Shown: positions 37,487-46,479, numbered from the stretch's first letter. The stretch: DNA of 64,000 nucleotides from Betaproteobacteria bacterium (GCA_009927445.1 RFMZ01000267.1:20005-84004); one strand, 5' to 3'. Numbers and translations are program-made. The notes: a model not told the origin generated them from the sequence alone.

Positions 37487-38524
37487 TTAAACGACTCTAC
37501 CAAATCTGTGCAGTGAGAGTAGGCATCCTAAGAGGATGCATAGCAGGCCAAGTGCCATGACTGGTGAAGTAATTTCAGTCAACTGTTGCTTTTCAAAACG
37601 AATAGTTAAACCTAATGATTCATAAATTCGTTTGAGTTCTGTATTACTTGTTGCCTTGTAATATTCCCCTTGCGTAGCATTCGCAATTTTTTTGAGTAAG
37701 GTTTCGTCTAGGCGTACTCGCATGGATATACCTTGTGATTTGATGACTGTTCCTTCTTCTGTGCCAACGCCAACAGTATGTATTTTGACACCATGATTAG
37801 CGGCTAATTCAGCCATTTTCAATACGTCAGGTCCCATATTACTTTGCCCGTCGGTAATCAGCACAATCGCCATGGATCGATTGGAGCCTGGTTCTAGATT
37901 AATTTGGTTGGATTTTCCAAGCGGTTGAGTGCTGGGACTCGTTTTGGTTCCACCATCGGCTTCGGTAATTATTTTTTCTGCATCAATACCTGAGCCGGGT
38001 AATAAGTTTGCTAGGGCGATGACGATTCCACTGCCTAGAGCTGAGCCAGGTTGTAAGGGAATATTTTCTAGTGCTTGTAATAAATCTAAGCGCTCGGTAG
38101 TTGGGGCTTGGCGTAATGCGGCGGTGCTTGCTATAGTTACAATTCCAATTCGTACTTGTGGGGGTTGGGCATTGATAAAGTCTTTGATTGCTGAAATTGC
38201 GGCATCGATACGGCTTGGTTTGATATCATCTGCGCGCATACTACCTGAGGTATCAATTGCAAGCATGATGGTATCTAATCGACTGGGGATATAAAGAATT
38301 GCGCGTGGTCGTGTTAGAGCAAAAAATAGACAGCATAATCCAACAAAAATGAAGAACGCATGGGCGTATTGCCAACGTTTGGCATTTTTGTAGATACTGC
38401 CTTGATTCGATAGCCACTTTGCTGGTTGAAACATCCGCCAATAGATCAGTCCGCAGATTGGTAGTAATAAAAATACCCAAAAGGCATATGGCCACTGGAT
38501 TGATAGAGAATCAAAGCCTAACAT
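37487..38524 (-). CDS. BatA-like VWA-domain membrane protein (first copy)
   Basis: A 345-residue protein: membrane helices near residues 13-30 and 53-70, a periplasmic VWA domain with a complete MIDAS motif Asp91-x-Ser93-x-Ser95 (AIDTSGSM), and a C-terminal membrane helix (about 318-337). This is the BatA/Aerotolerance type that accompanies MoxR and DUF58. These systems are thought to act in envelope stress or protein maturation, the mechanism being unsettled. It is last in a minus-strand run with DUF58 and MoxR. Confidence 0.9.
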   Translation of the reverse strand: MLGFDSLSIQWPYAFWVFLLLPICGLIYWRMFQPAKWLSNQGSIYKNAKRWQYAHAFFIFVGLCCLFFALTRPRAILYIPSRLDTIMLAIDTSGSMRADDIKPSRIDAAISAIKDFINAQPPQVRIGIVTIASTAALRQAPTTERLDLLQALENIPLQPGSALGSGIVIALANLLPGSGIDAEKIITEADGGTKTSPSTQPLGKSNQINLEPGSNRSMAIVLITDGQSNMGPDVLKMAELAANHGVKIHTVGVGTEEGTVIKSQGISMRVRLDETLLKKIANATQGEYYKATSNTELKRIYESLGLTIRFEKQQLTEITSPVMALGLLCILLGCLLSLHRFGRVV

Positions 38525-38535
38525 AAAGGAGCTGA

Positions 38536-39519
38536 TTAAATAGCCGCAAAGTGATTCGGTGGCCGACGTTGAGATTGGCGTTTACGCAATTCGCTAAATC
38601 GTAAAATAGACTCGTGGATTGGTTCATCGGTATACAATTCTATACAGTCGGTGCCTGTATTTTGAAATGTTTTGGTAAGGTAATTGGCATGCTCTTCGGT
38701 TAGTTGCGCATATTTTTTCTGAAAAAAAGGGTCATTTGTATCGATCATCATTTGTTCGCCTGTTTCAGAATCTTCCATAATGAAAAGTCCAATATTTTTT
38801 AGTTGAGTCTCTAGTGGGTCGCATAAACGCACGGCAACTACATCATGCGATTTGTTGAGTTCCCCGAGAGATTTCTCCCAATCTGGTTGGCTAATAAAAT
38901 CCGAAATCACAAAAATGGTCGAGCGTTTTTTGAGCAATGCTTGGGCGCTTTGCAGCAACACCTTCAGGTCGGTTGCTGGACTATTTGTTAAGGCATGGGT
39001 ATTGAGTAAAAGATCGAGTATTTGTAAGACATGTGCTTTACCAGTTTTGGCAGGTAATAGGGCATCAATTTTTGCTGCTGCGCCAGTAAATAGTATTGCC
39101 CCTACACGATTGCCTCGACGAGTCATCAGGCGTGCAAAGATGCCAGTAAAACTACTCGCAAGATTTTTTTTGGTGTGTTCTGCCGAGCCAAAATTGAGGG
39201 AACGCGAGAGATCGATTAAGAACCAGGTAGTCATTTCTCGGTCTTCTTGATGCTCGCGAACATAGGGCGTTTGCATTCTAGCGGTAACATTCCAATCGAT
39301 ATGACGGACATCATCATGGGTTTGGTATTCGCGCAGATCGGCTAACTCGAGTCCAGAGCCTTTAAACCAGGTGCGGTAATCGCCTTGTAACTGACCATCG
39401 AGCTTTCGAAGTGTGGTCCATTCGAGTTGACGTAAAAAGTCTTCTGGATTTAAACGTTTGTTCTCATTCTCCAGAATAACTAGTTTAGGCTTAAATAGCT
39501 TGGTAAGGCGCTTGAGCAT
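38536..39519 (-). CDS. DUF58 protein
   Basis: A 327-residue cytoplasmic protein from the ATG at 39519 (MLKRLTKLF), two bases beyond the moxR stop; a longer frame from 39621 would overlap moxR and adds atypical residues. It holds the DUF58 signature GLELADLREYQTHDDVRHIDWNVTAR followed by a VWA-like half (FLIDLSRSLNFG, AILFTG). It lies between MoxR and the VWA protein, the standard order of MoxR-DUF58-VWA modules, where it probably bridges ATPase and membrane partner. Confidence 0.92.
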   Translation of the reverse strand: MLKRLTKLFKPKLVILENENKRLNPEDFLRQLEWTTLRKLDGQLQGDYRTWFKGSGLELADLREYQTHDDVRHIDWNVTARMQTPYVREHQEDREMTTWFLIDLSRSLNFGSAEHTKKNLASSFTGIFARLMTRRGNRVGAILFTGAAAKIDALLPAKTGKAHVLQILDLLLNTHALTNSPATDLKVLLQSAQALLKKRSTIFVISDFISQPDWEKSLGELNKSHDVVAVRLCDPLETQLKNIGLFIMEDSETGEQMMIDTNDPFFQKKYAQLTEEHANYLTKTFQNTGTDCIELYTDEPIHESILRFSELRKRQSQRRPPNHFAAI

Positions 39520-39520
39520 A

Positions 39521-40537
39521 TTACTGGAGGGGTTGACTTGGCGTTGGAATGGTAGCGAGTAGGAGATGTATGAGGTCATCGGTGGTTTTTCCAAGTGAGA
39601 TCGCCTCATAGGACAGTACAATCCGATGCCTCAGAACATCTATGGCTAGATCTTTAATATCTTGGGGTAGGACATAGGGACGACCTTTGAGAAATGCGAG
39701 GGCGCGAGCTCCTTCGATGAGATTAATTGTGCCGCGTGGACTTGCCCCAAAACTGATGAAGGGGGCAATACTTTCGAGTCCAAATTGTTCGGGATAACGC
39801 GTCGCTGCGACGATTTTGACGGCATATTGAATGAGCGCTGGATCCACGTAACCGGCTTTACAGGCTAGCTGAATAGCTGATAACTGTTCCGTATTCATGA
39901 TGCTAGCGAGTTCAATCAGTGGCCCAATTTGCCGTTGAACAATTACAAATTCTTCGTTTTCACTTGGATAGCTGACGAGCACTTTCATCATGAAGCGGTC
40001 GACTTGGGCCTCGGGTAGCGGGTATGTTCCTTCGGTTTCGATCGGATTTTGAGTTGCTAGTACTAAAAAGGGTTTAGGCACTTGATGGGTTTGTCCTGCA
40101 ATCGTGACTTGGCGTTCTTGCATGACCTCTAGCAAAGCGCTTTGAACTTTGGCGGGGGCGCGGTTGATTTCATCAGCGAGTAGCAGATTTGCGAAAACTG
40201 GACCTAGGACGGTACTAAACTCGCTGGTACGTTGGTTATAAACCCGTGTTCCGATCAAATCGGCTGGCAGAAGATCGGGCGTAAACTGAATTCGTTGAAA
40301 TTTACCCTGGATTACTTTTGCCAGAGAGTTCACCGTAAGTGTTTTCGCAAGCCCTGGCACGCCCTCAATGAGAATATGACCTTGCGCTAAGATAGCGACG
40401 AGAACACGCTCCAAGAAAAGGTCCTGACCGACCACTACCCGCTTGACTTCATAAAGTAGCCGTTGCATTAATTCGCTATTATTTTGGAGCATTTTCGGAG
40501 TATGGTGGCCTGACCAATTTGCTATGTTGTCTGACAT
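39521..40537 (-). CDS. MoxR-family AAA+ ATPase
   Basis: A 338-residue AAA+ ATPase. Walker A is GVPGLAKT (about residues 58-65), Walker B is LLLADEINRAP and the sensor-1 segment is LATQNPIETEGTYPLPEAQVDRF. MoxR proteins act as chaperones that load metals or activate VWA-domain partners. It leads the DUF58 and VWA genes and lies 18 bases behind the serine-protease gene, so the four form a minus-strand unit. Confidence 0.96.
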   Translation of the reverse strand: MSDNIANWSGHHTPKMLQNNSELMQRLLYEVKRVVVGQDLFLERVLVAILAQGHILIEGVPGLAKTLTVNSLAKVIQGKFQRIQFTPDLLPADLIGTRVYNQRTSEFSTVLGPVFANLLLADEINRAPAKVQSALLEVMQERQVTIAGQTHQVPKPFLVLATQNPIETEGTYPLPEAQVDRFMMKVLVSYPSENEEFVIVQRQIGPLIELASIMNTEQLSAIQLACKAGYVDPALIQYAVKIVAATRYPEQFGLESIAPFISFGASPRGTINLIEGARALAFLKGRPYVLPQDIKDLAIDVLRHRIVLSYEAISLGKTTDDLIHLLLATIPTPSQPLQ

Positions 40538-40555
40538 AAATGGGTTCCTTAAAAA

Positions 40556-41467
40556 TTAAAAAGGGGGGATTCCTACGGCTGATCCAGCACTTTCGATAGT
40601 TGCTGCAAAGCCGATACCGATAAAAGTTTTGGCGGAAGTAGGGTTGAGTATGGCGGTGACAATGCCGATGACTTCGCCGGATAAATTAATGAGTGGTCCT
40701 CCAGAGTTACCCGGGTTTGCAGCTGCATCAAATTGAATTAAGCCCCGCATTAAAGGGCCGTCCTTACCCTGAAACTCTCTATTTAGGCCCGAAACAACAC
40801 CTGCAGAGACAGACGGGCCGATGCCAAATGGGAAGCCTACGACGACGACTTCATCACCCGCGACTATTTGGTTAGAAGTGCCTAGTGTCGCTGGTGGTAG
40901 GTCATCTGGAATTTTTTCTGGTTTGAGAACAGCCAAATCATTATTGGCTTGGACGGCGGTGACGATCGCTGGCGATTTTGAACCGTCAAAGAAAGTTACT
41001 ATTAATTTCGATGCTCCTTGGGTTACATGTAAATTGGTTAATATCGTGCCATCTTCCATAATGACAACGCCGGTTCCTGTCGAGATTTCCTTCTCACCAT
41101 CTTTGGGGCGGTCGGGATCGATGCCATATCCTTGTATACGAACTACTGAGGGTAAGATCATTTGAGCAGCTTTTGCAGAACGGGAGGGGAGATCTTTGGT
41201 TTGTAAAGTATGCAGAACGGCTTGGTCAATATCCGCTTGCGTTAATTTAGTAGACGGAAAAAAGCCCTGGTGAATGGTTAAGATGATGGCACTTGTCAGA
41301 ACGCTTGTTAGAACAATACCGAGTCCAAAGAAAAACCATTGATCGGTTTGTCTAAAACGAACTAGTATGGATTGAAGTGCGCTTGGGGGGGCTTGGGGTG
41401 TAACCACCCCGAATGGATTTTGTGCCGAGTTGGATGGTCGTTTACTATAAAGCGTTATTTTTTTCAT
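40556..41467 (-). CDS. Membrane-anchored trypsin-like protease (S1C, no PDZ)
   Basis: A 303-residue protein with one membrane helix (about residues 45-66) and a periplasmic trypsin-fold domain. The catalytic triad is intact: His147 (TNLHVTQGA), Asp177 (NNDLAVLK) and Ser255 (NPGNSGGPLI). It resembles DegP/DegS-type S1C proteases but has no PDZ domain, so regulation must differ from DegS. It heads the MoxR unit and is divergent from a second VWA gene; a role in envelope quality control is inferred. Confidence 0.9.
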   Translation of the reverse strand: MKKITLYSKRPSNSAQNPFGVVTPQAPPSALQSILVRFRQTDQWFFFGLGIVLTSVLTSAIILTIHQGFFPSTKLTQADIDQAVLHTLQTKDLPSRSAKAAQMILPSVVRIQGYGIDPDRPKDGEKEISTGTGVVIMEDGTILTNLHVTQGASKLIVTFFDGSKSPAIVTAVQANNDLAVLKPEKIPDDLPPATLGTSNQIVAGDEVVVVGFPFGIGPSVSAGVVSGLNREFQGKDGPLMRGLIQFDAAANPGNSGGPLINLSGEVIGIVTAILNPTSAKTFIGIGFAATIESAGSAVGIPPF

Positions 41468-41532
41468 AATGAAACATTAGCACAACTGAGGATGTTGTAC
41501 TATTGTAATCATTGTCATATTAATGATTTTTT

Positions 41533-42582
41533 ATGCACTTTATTTGGTCTCAAGCTCTTTGGGCTTTACTTAGTTTACCGCTACTCATCATCCTTTATAT
41601 TTGGATCTTGAGTCGACGGCGCTCTTATGCGGTGCAATTTTCTAGCTTACAAATTGTGCGTGGAGCAGTTAGCTGGCGCACTCGGTATCGGCGGCATATT
41701 CCTCCTGTACTCATCTTGATGGCGATTACAGTTGGGATCATTGGTTTAGCTAGACCAACGGCGACAGTTACCTTACCAGCGGACTACATGACTTTGGTGA
41801 TGGCCGTAGATGTCTCGCGCAGTATGCTTGCGGAGGATGTCGAGCCTAATCGAATTAAGGCGGCTCAAGCTGCTGTGAAAGAATTTATTCGTGAATTACC
41901 CGTAGATATTCGGGTTGGGATTGTTTCATTTGCAGGAACTGCCCAAGTAGTGCAAGCGGTTTCGGAATCGCGCACAGATTTAGTTGAAGCGATTGATCGT
42001 TTTCAATTACAACGTGGGACTGCGACTGGTAGTGGATTATTACTCGCTCTAGCGACTTTAATGCCAGATGCTGGCATTAATTTAGAGTCGGCCATTTATG
42101 GTGAGAGTTTTACGAGAGGATCCAGTAGTAATAGTGCGCCACTTGAGGCAAAAAAAACAGTTGTTCCATTTAAACCTGTGCCAGCTGGATCATATAGTTC
42201 GGGTGCAATTGTTTTACTTTCAGATGGGCGAAGAACGACTGGGCCAGATCCGCTTGAAGCTGCTAGGCGAGTTGCTGAGCGGGGCGTTAAAGTCTATACC
42301 GTTGCTTTTGGAACGCCTAATGGTTTTATTCCTGGGTACGAAGGTTATTCGTTTTATGCTCGGGTTGATGAAGAGGCACTTCAAGGAATAGCAAAGATTA
42401 CTCAAGGAGAATTTTTCAGAGCAAGTAATGGTCAAGATCTGCAGCAAATTTATGAGCATTTGTCGGCAAAGTTTCGGCTAGAGACCAAAGAGACTGAAGT
42501 GTCAGTTTTATTTGCTGGCGGAGCTGCTTTTTTGATGCTAGCGGCTTTACTGTTGTCTCTGTGGTGGTTTAAGCGGATCTAG
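41533..42582 (+). CDS. BatA-like VWA-domain membrane protein (second copy)
   Basis: A 349-residue protein of the same plan as the minus-strand VWA protein: helices at about 8-26 and 56-73, MIDAS Asp93-x-Ser95-x-Ser97 (AVDVSRSM), and a C-terminal helix near 325-347. It shares stretches such as GTATGSGLLLALATLMP with the first copy, so the two are probably paralogues. Its position divergent from the protease gene gives a five-gene group with a shared central promoter region of 65 bases. Confidence 0.92.
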   Translation: MHFIWSQALWALLSLPLLIILYIWILSRRRSYAVQFSSLQIVRGAVSWRTRYRRHIPPVLILMAITVGIIGLARPTATVTLPADYMTLVMAVDVSRSMLAEDVEPNRIKAAQAAVKEFIRELPVDIRVGIVSFAGTAQVVQAVSESRTDLVEAIDRFQLQRGTATGSGLLLALATLMPDAGINLESAIYGESFTRGSSSNSAPLEAKKTVVPFKPVPAGSYSSGAIVLLSDGRRTTGPDPLEAARRVAERGVKVYTVAFGTPNGFIPGYEGYSFYARVDEEALQGIAKITQGEFFRASNGQDLQQIYEHLSAKFRLETKETEVSVLFAGGAAFLMLAALLLSLWWFKRI

Positions 42583-42594
42583 GCAAGTATTTTA

Positions 42595-43383
42595 TTAGCT
42601 ATCGTAATGCACAAAACCAGAATTTTTATCGACCGCCTCGAGTAGGCGTAGCATAGCAGGCCACTCTAAAACGCCGTAGGGCCTTCTGGTACCAGGTTGA
42701 TACAGGTTGGCTGTATGCGCAAGTACGCTATCTGCAGGAATCATTAACTCTGTTCTTGCAGCCATTGCATCGACTTGTGAGCGGCAAGACAACTCTAATT
42801 GGTACATGGTGTTAAAAGCTTGTTCAATCGTTGCGCCGCAGGTTAAAAGGCCATGGTTATAGAGAATCATTGCGTCATGCGGACCAAGGTCATGAACAAG
42901 ACTGGCTCGTTCAGCAAGATCGATGGCTGGTCCTTGAAATTGGTGGTAGCCAATATGACCGACAAAACGCATGGAAGTTTGGGTTAGGGGCAGAAGACCA
43001 CATTGCATGGTCGATACAGCCATACCAGCGCGAGTATGCGTATGAATGACACATTGTACGTCTGCTCTGGCTTCATGAATGGCCCCGTGGATCACATACC
43101 CTGATTTATTAATCCCGTAATCAGTTTTTGGTGTTGTGATGATATTACCAGCTAGATCAATCTTTACAAGGCTTGAGGCAGTTATTTCTTTATAAAGCAG
43201 ACCGTATAAGTTGATTAGAAAATGATCTGTACCTGGGATGCTTGCTGTAATGTGGTTATAGATTAGATCGGACATCCCGTAATAATCAATCAGTCGATAG
43301 CAAGCTGCTAATTGCACGCGGGCTTGCCACTCTTGTGCACTCACTGTATTTTTTAAGCTAGGGAATTGCGTATCGTAATTCAT
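42595..43383 (-). CDS. Class II aldolase/adducin-domain protein
   Basis: A 262-residue protein of the class II aldolase/adducin fold (RhaD/AraD-like). The metal site is suggested by HTHTRAGMA (His-x-His) with a later His in LYNHGLLTCG; the opening WQARVQLAACYRLIDYYGMSDLIYNHIT is characteristic. In bacteria such proteins are sugar-phosphate epimerases/aldolases or decarboxylases; in this group the substrate is not known. It is a stand-alone gene convergent with the VWA gene, and tandem repeats lie upstream. Confidence 0.9.
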   Translation of the reverse strand: MNYDTQFPSLKNTVSAQEWQARVQLAACYRLIDYYGMSDLIYNHITASIPGTDHFLINLYGLLYKEITASSLVKIDLAGNIITTPKTDYGINKSGYVIHGAIHEARADVQCVIHTHTRAGMAVSTMQCGLLPLTQTSMRFVGHIGYHQFQGPAIDLAERASLVHDLGPHDAMILYNHGLLTCGATIEQAFNTMYQLELSCRSQVDAMAARTELMIPADSVLAHTANLYQPGTRRPYGVLEWPAMLRLLEAVDKNSGFVHYDS

Positions 43384-43438
43384 GAGAAGAGCTTTCGGTG
43401 AATGGGTGTTCTAGTGCCGTTTTATAAAAGAGTTGCTG

Positions 43439-43491
43439 GGGTCGTAATGGGGGTCTTAATGTGGGTCTCAATGGGAGCCATAATGGGAGCC
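43439..43491. repeat. 12-bp tandem repeat, 4.4 units
   Basis: Units GGGTCGTAATGG, GGGTCTTAATGT, GGGTCTCAATGG and GAGCCATAATGG start at 43439, 43451, 43463 and 43475, then GAGCC. They lie between the aldolase gene and manC. Confidence 0.88.
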
Positions 43492-43572
43492 TTCTAGAGA
43501 ATCTATTCTTTGAGTCGTTTTTTACTCCAATAATTTATTTGTATTGTATCTTGGGAGAGAGGGTTGCTATTT

Positions 43573-43621
43573 AGAGGGTAGAGGGTAGAAGGTAAAGGGC
43601 GAAGGGCGAAGGACAAAGGAC
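43573..43621. repeat. 7-bp tandem repeat, seven units
   Basis: Consecutive heptamers AGAGGGT, AGAGGGT, AGAAGGT, AAAGGGC, GAAGGGC, GAAGGAC, AAAGGAC drift by one or two bases per step. The block is purine-only apart from T and C at unit ends. It lies 28 bases past the end of manC. Along with the 12-bp block it fills much of the gap 43384-43649. Confidence 0.88.
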
Positions 43622-43649
43622 AAATTATCATACTCCCCAATTAGCATGG

Positions 43650-45137
43650 TTAACTTCTGCCGTAATGATCCTCAAACCGAACAATATCATCTTCCCCTAA
43701 GTAACTACCTGATTGAACCTCAATAATTTCGAGTGGAGTTGCGCCATGGTTAGCCAGGCGATGCTTGACACCCTGAGGGATATAGGTACTTTGGTTTTCA
43801 TTGAGAGTCATGACTTCAGCACCATTCGTTACCTCAGCTTGACCCTGGATCACAATCCAGTGTTCTGCTCGGTGGTGATGTAACTGTAAGCTTAATTTCG
43901 CTCCAGGGTTTACACAAATTCTTTTTACTTGAAAATGTGGACCAGAATCAATGCTGTCATACCAACCCCAAGGTCGATAGACTTTACGGTGGGTGGTTTG
44001 TTCGGTTCGTTGCATTTTCGCTAGTTGCTGGACGATTTCTTTGACATCTTGGCTTTTTGATTGATCCGCTACTAAAACAGCATCGGCTGTTTCAACTACA
44101 ATTAAATCATGGACGCCAACAGTACTGACTAGTCTTTGATTGGCATAGACCAGGGTATTACTAGTTTGCGTTGTAACTACATCACCATGCACGACATTAC
44201 CGTTCGAATCTGGCTGGCCAACTGCCCAAACAGCATCCCAACTACCTAAATCACTCCAGCCCACATCCAGAGGAATCATTTGAATCGGTATGCTGGAGTT
44301 TGGACATTTTTCCATGACAGCGTAATCGATCGACTCACTAGGAATCTCTAAAAATGCTTGCGGATTTGGTCGAATAAAATGATTTTGTAGATCGACTTCT
44401 TTTTGGCTCCAGCTGACCTGAGTAGCTTTTAGGATATCTGGTCTAAAGATCTGTAGTGCTTTTATCCAAAGACTAGCCTTTAATACAAAAATTCCGCAAT
44501 TCCAGGAATATTCACCGGTTGCTAAATATTCCTTAGCTTGCGTTTCATTGGGTTTTTCTGTAAATTTTTGTACCTGATAGGCACCGAATTCGCCGGGTAA
44601 ACCTTGTGCTTGTATATAGCCGTAGGCAGTTTGCGGGTGGTGGGCAGTTGCCCCAAGAATGATAATTGCGTCCTTCGATGCTGCTTGCACGGCTTGCTGT
44701 AAGGCTTTGGTAAAAGCCGGTTCATTTTGAATTGTTTGGTCAGCTGGCGTCACAATCAGAATCGGGTCAAGCCCTGATTCCAAGGCTTGCAGAGCTGCCA
44801 AGGTGAGGGCTGGCGCAGTATTTCTGCCAGTTGGTTCTAACAAGTATTTGGCAGCAGTCTGCTTTGCCCCTAGATTTGCTATGGGGACAATATCCTTCTG
44901 TTCTAATTCTTGGGCTTGATGAAGTGCTAAAAAGCGATGCTCTTCATTCGTAATGACTAGAGGGCAGTGAAGTTCAATGGTGGGATGGCTTAGCCCTTGA
45001 AGTCGGGAGATAGCCTGTTGGAATAAGCTGGTATTACCGCTTAATACAAGAAACTGTTTTGGAAATCCAACGCGAGATAAAGGCCAAAGTCGCGTACCAG
45101 AACCGCCACATAAAATTACAGGTTGTACTTGAATCAA
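43650..45137 (-). CDS. manC: Mannose-1-phosphate guanylyltransferase/mannose-6-phosphate isomerase
   Basis: A 495-residue bifunctional enzyme (AlgA/CpsB/ManC type). The N-terminal nucleotidyltransferase has the signature VILCGGSGTRLWPLSR and the sugar loop KFTEKPN; the C-terminal cupin (HRAEHWIVIQGQAEV ... YIPQGVKHRL) is the isomerase half. It supplies GDP-mannose for surface polysaccharide or glycans. No ATG exists near the front: the start is a TTG at 45137, preceded at good spacing by AAGGGA. It stands alone, unusual for a gene that often sits in polysaccharide clusters. Confidence 0.95.
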   Translation of the reverse strand: MIQVQPVILCGGSGTRLWPLSRVGFPKQFLVLSGNTSLFQQAISRLQGLSHPTIELHCPLVITNEEHRFLALHQAQELEQKDIVPIANLGAKQTAAKYLLEPTGRNTAPALTLAALQALESGLDPILIVTPADQTIQNEPAFTKALQQAVQAASKDAIIILGATAHHPQTAYGYIQAQGLPGEFGAYQVQKFTEKPNETQAKEYLATGEYSWNCGIFVLKASLWIKALQIFRPDILKATQVSWSQKEVDLQNHFIRPNPQAFLEIPSESIDYAVMEKCPNSSIPIQMIPLDVGWSDLGSWDAVWAVGQPDSNGNVVHGDVVTTQTSNTLVYANQRLVSTVGVHDLIVVETADAVLVADQSKSQDVKEIVQQLAKMQRTEQTTHRKVYRPWGWYDSIDSGPHFQVKRICVNPGAKLSLQLHHHRAEHWIVIQGQAEVTNGAEVMTLNENQSTYIPQGVKHRLANHGATPLEIIEVQSGSYLGEDDIVRFEDHYGRS

Positions 45138-45401
45138 GATTTTTCCCTTAAACTATTTTCACCAGCTGAGTAGAACTTAAAAAGACATGGGATCCTGAAA
45201 AGTCAACTCAAACTCAGCACTCAAATCAGCATTCAATTTCTATTGTAATCAATTTGATTGAATAAAAGCCTAAGCGCAGTGTTCTGTTGGGTTTGCTGGG
45301 ATAAATTAGTTTGATGAGGATACTCTCAGTCTGGCTGAGGATGTGGGGCGGTATAGAACAAAATACAGGTATTGCTTTGAATCTGTTGCAAGACTTCTAG
45401 C

Positions 45402-45431
45402 TTGGAATCTACTTATTTAAAATTATATTAT
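45402..45431 (+). promoter_or_regulatory. Promoter of the catabolic operon
   Basis: TTGGAA (45402-45407) with TATATT (45424-45429, 16-base spacer) or TATTAT (45426-45431, 18-base spacer). A palindrome begins eight to ten bases downstream, close to the expected start of transcription. Confidence 0.45.
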
Positions 45432-45439
45432 GATGGGAA

Positions 45440-45465
45440 TATAGGTGTCATTTATTACACATATA
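45440..45465. promoter_or_regulatory. 26-bp operator-like palindrome
   Basis: TATAGGTGT (45440-45448), eight bases, then ACACATATA (45457-45465): eight of nine positions are complementary. It lies just downstream of the predicted -10 box, 50 bases before the dehydrogenase ATG, the position of a classical repressor site. The regulator is not encoded next to it. Confidence 0.6.
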
Positions 45466-45515
45466 GTTATGACGGGTCGTAAAAATAAAAAATAGGGGAT
45501 CAACTCAAATTTTTC

Positions 45516-46454
45516 ATGAATAAGAAAATTTATATATTAGACGCGTTTTACGAGGCTGGGATTGCCCTAGCAAAAGAACATGCAGAAGTGGTTTGTTGGC
45601 CTGATCCAGCTATAGCGAACTGGCCAGAGGCGGCCGATGGGGTGATGGTTCGGATGACTCCCATTACCGCTGAACAAATTCGCCGCGCCAAGCATGTGCA
45701 GATTATTTGTAAGCAAGGTGTTGGTTTTGAGACGATTGATATTGCAACTGCCAAGGAATGCGGTATTGCGGTATGTCGAACACCTGGGGTTAATAGTGAA
45801 GCAGTGGCAGAAATGGCTTTTGCACTAGCCTTGTCTGTAACGCGGCGGATTACCCGATTTGACCGCATGTTAAGAGCGGGTGAGGAGATTGTTCGTCCAG
45901 CGCATTTAGGCATTGAGATGCACGGTAAGACTGTTGGTGTAGTTGGTATGGGTAATATTGGAACGCGAGTGGCACGTAAGTGGTTTGGTGCATTTGACGC
46001 GCGCATCATTGCATATGACCCGTATGCCACAGATGATCAATGGTTAGGCTTACCCCATCAGCGCGTCAACTCCTTAAATGAGTTATTAGCCGTTTCTGAT
46101 TTAGTGACATTGCATCTGCCTTTAAATGAGCAGACTAAAAACTTAATTGATCGAGCGGCATTAGCGATCATGAAAAAAAATGCAGTCTTAATCAATGTTT
46201 CTAGGGGCGGGCTGATTGATGAGCAGGCCTTATTTGACGCCTTACAAAGTGGTCATTTGTTTGGTGCTGGTTTAGATGTTTTTGCGGTTGAGCCACCGCC
46301 GGCCGACTATCCTTTATTGTCGTTACCAAATGTTGTAACTACGCCGCATGCTGCAGGGGGGACTGTTGATACTCAAGAGAGAAGTTCCTTGCAAGTTGCG
46401 AAGCAGGTGATTGATGTCTTAGCTGGCTTACCGGCAACGAATCGCGTTGTTTAA
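45516..46454 (+). CDS. D-isomer-specific 2-hydroxyacid dehydrogenase
   Basis: A 312-residue NAD-dependent dehydrogenase of the phosphoglycerate dehydrogenase group. Seen: VMVRMTPITAEQI, the Rossmann motif VGVVGMGNIGTRVARKW, the substrate Arg in NVSRGGLIDEQAL, Glu in FAVEPP, and catalytic His in TTPHAAGGT. It lacks the C-terminal ACT domain, so it is a catabolic type rather than SerA. It leads a five-gene plus-strand cluster and overlaps or abuts the aldolase gene. Substrate unknown. Confidence 0.92.
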   Translation: MNKKIYILDAFYEAGIALAKEHAEVVCWPDPAIANWPEAADGVMVRMTPITAEQIRRAKHVQIICKQGVGFETIDIATAKECGIAVCRTPGVNSEAVAEMAFALALSVTRRITRFDRMLRAGEEIVRPAHLGIEMHGKTVGVVGMGNIGTRVARKWFGAFDARIIAYDPYATDDQWLGLPHQRVNSLNELLAVSDLVTLHLPLNEQTKNLIDRAALAIMKKNAVLINVSRGGLIDEQALFDALQSGHLFGAGLDVFAVEPPPADYPLLSLPNVVTTPHAAGGTVDTQERSSLQVAKQVIDVLAGLPATNRVV

Positions 46455-46479
46455 TCGTTTTAATCATGAAAGAGGAATG

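Larger units (their letters stand above)
45138..45515. other. 378-base divergent intergenic region
   Basis: Separates manC from the catabolic operon. Near manC there is a degenerate direct repeat (ACTCAAACTCAGC, ACTCAAATCAGC, ATTCAATTTC at 45208-45240) and AATCAATTTGATT (45249-45261). On the operon side lie a promoter and palindrome listed separately. No coding frame is seen. Confidence 0.6.

Noticed and set aside
38852..39250. 132-codon plus-strand frame inside the DUF58 gene
   Set aside because: Antisense shadow; the DUF58 frame is supported by the signature motif and operon position.
43439..43621. CRISPR array
   Set aside because: Repeats are contiguous 7- and 12-bp units without spacers, and no cas genes are near.
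45548..46030. 160-codon minus-strand frame inside the hydroxyacid dehydrogenase gene
   Set aside because: Same reasoning: the sense frame carries the Rossmann motif and catalytic residues; the antisense product matches nothing and lacks a start site.
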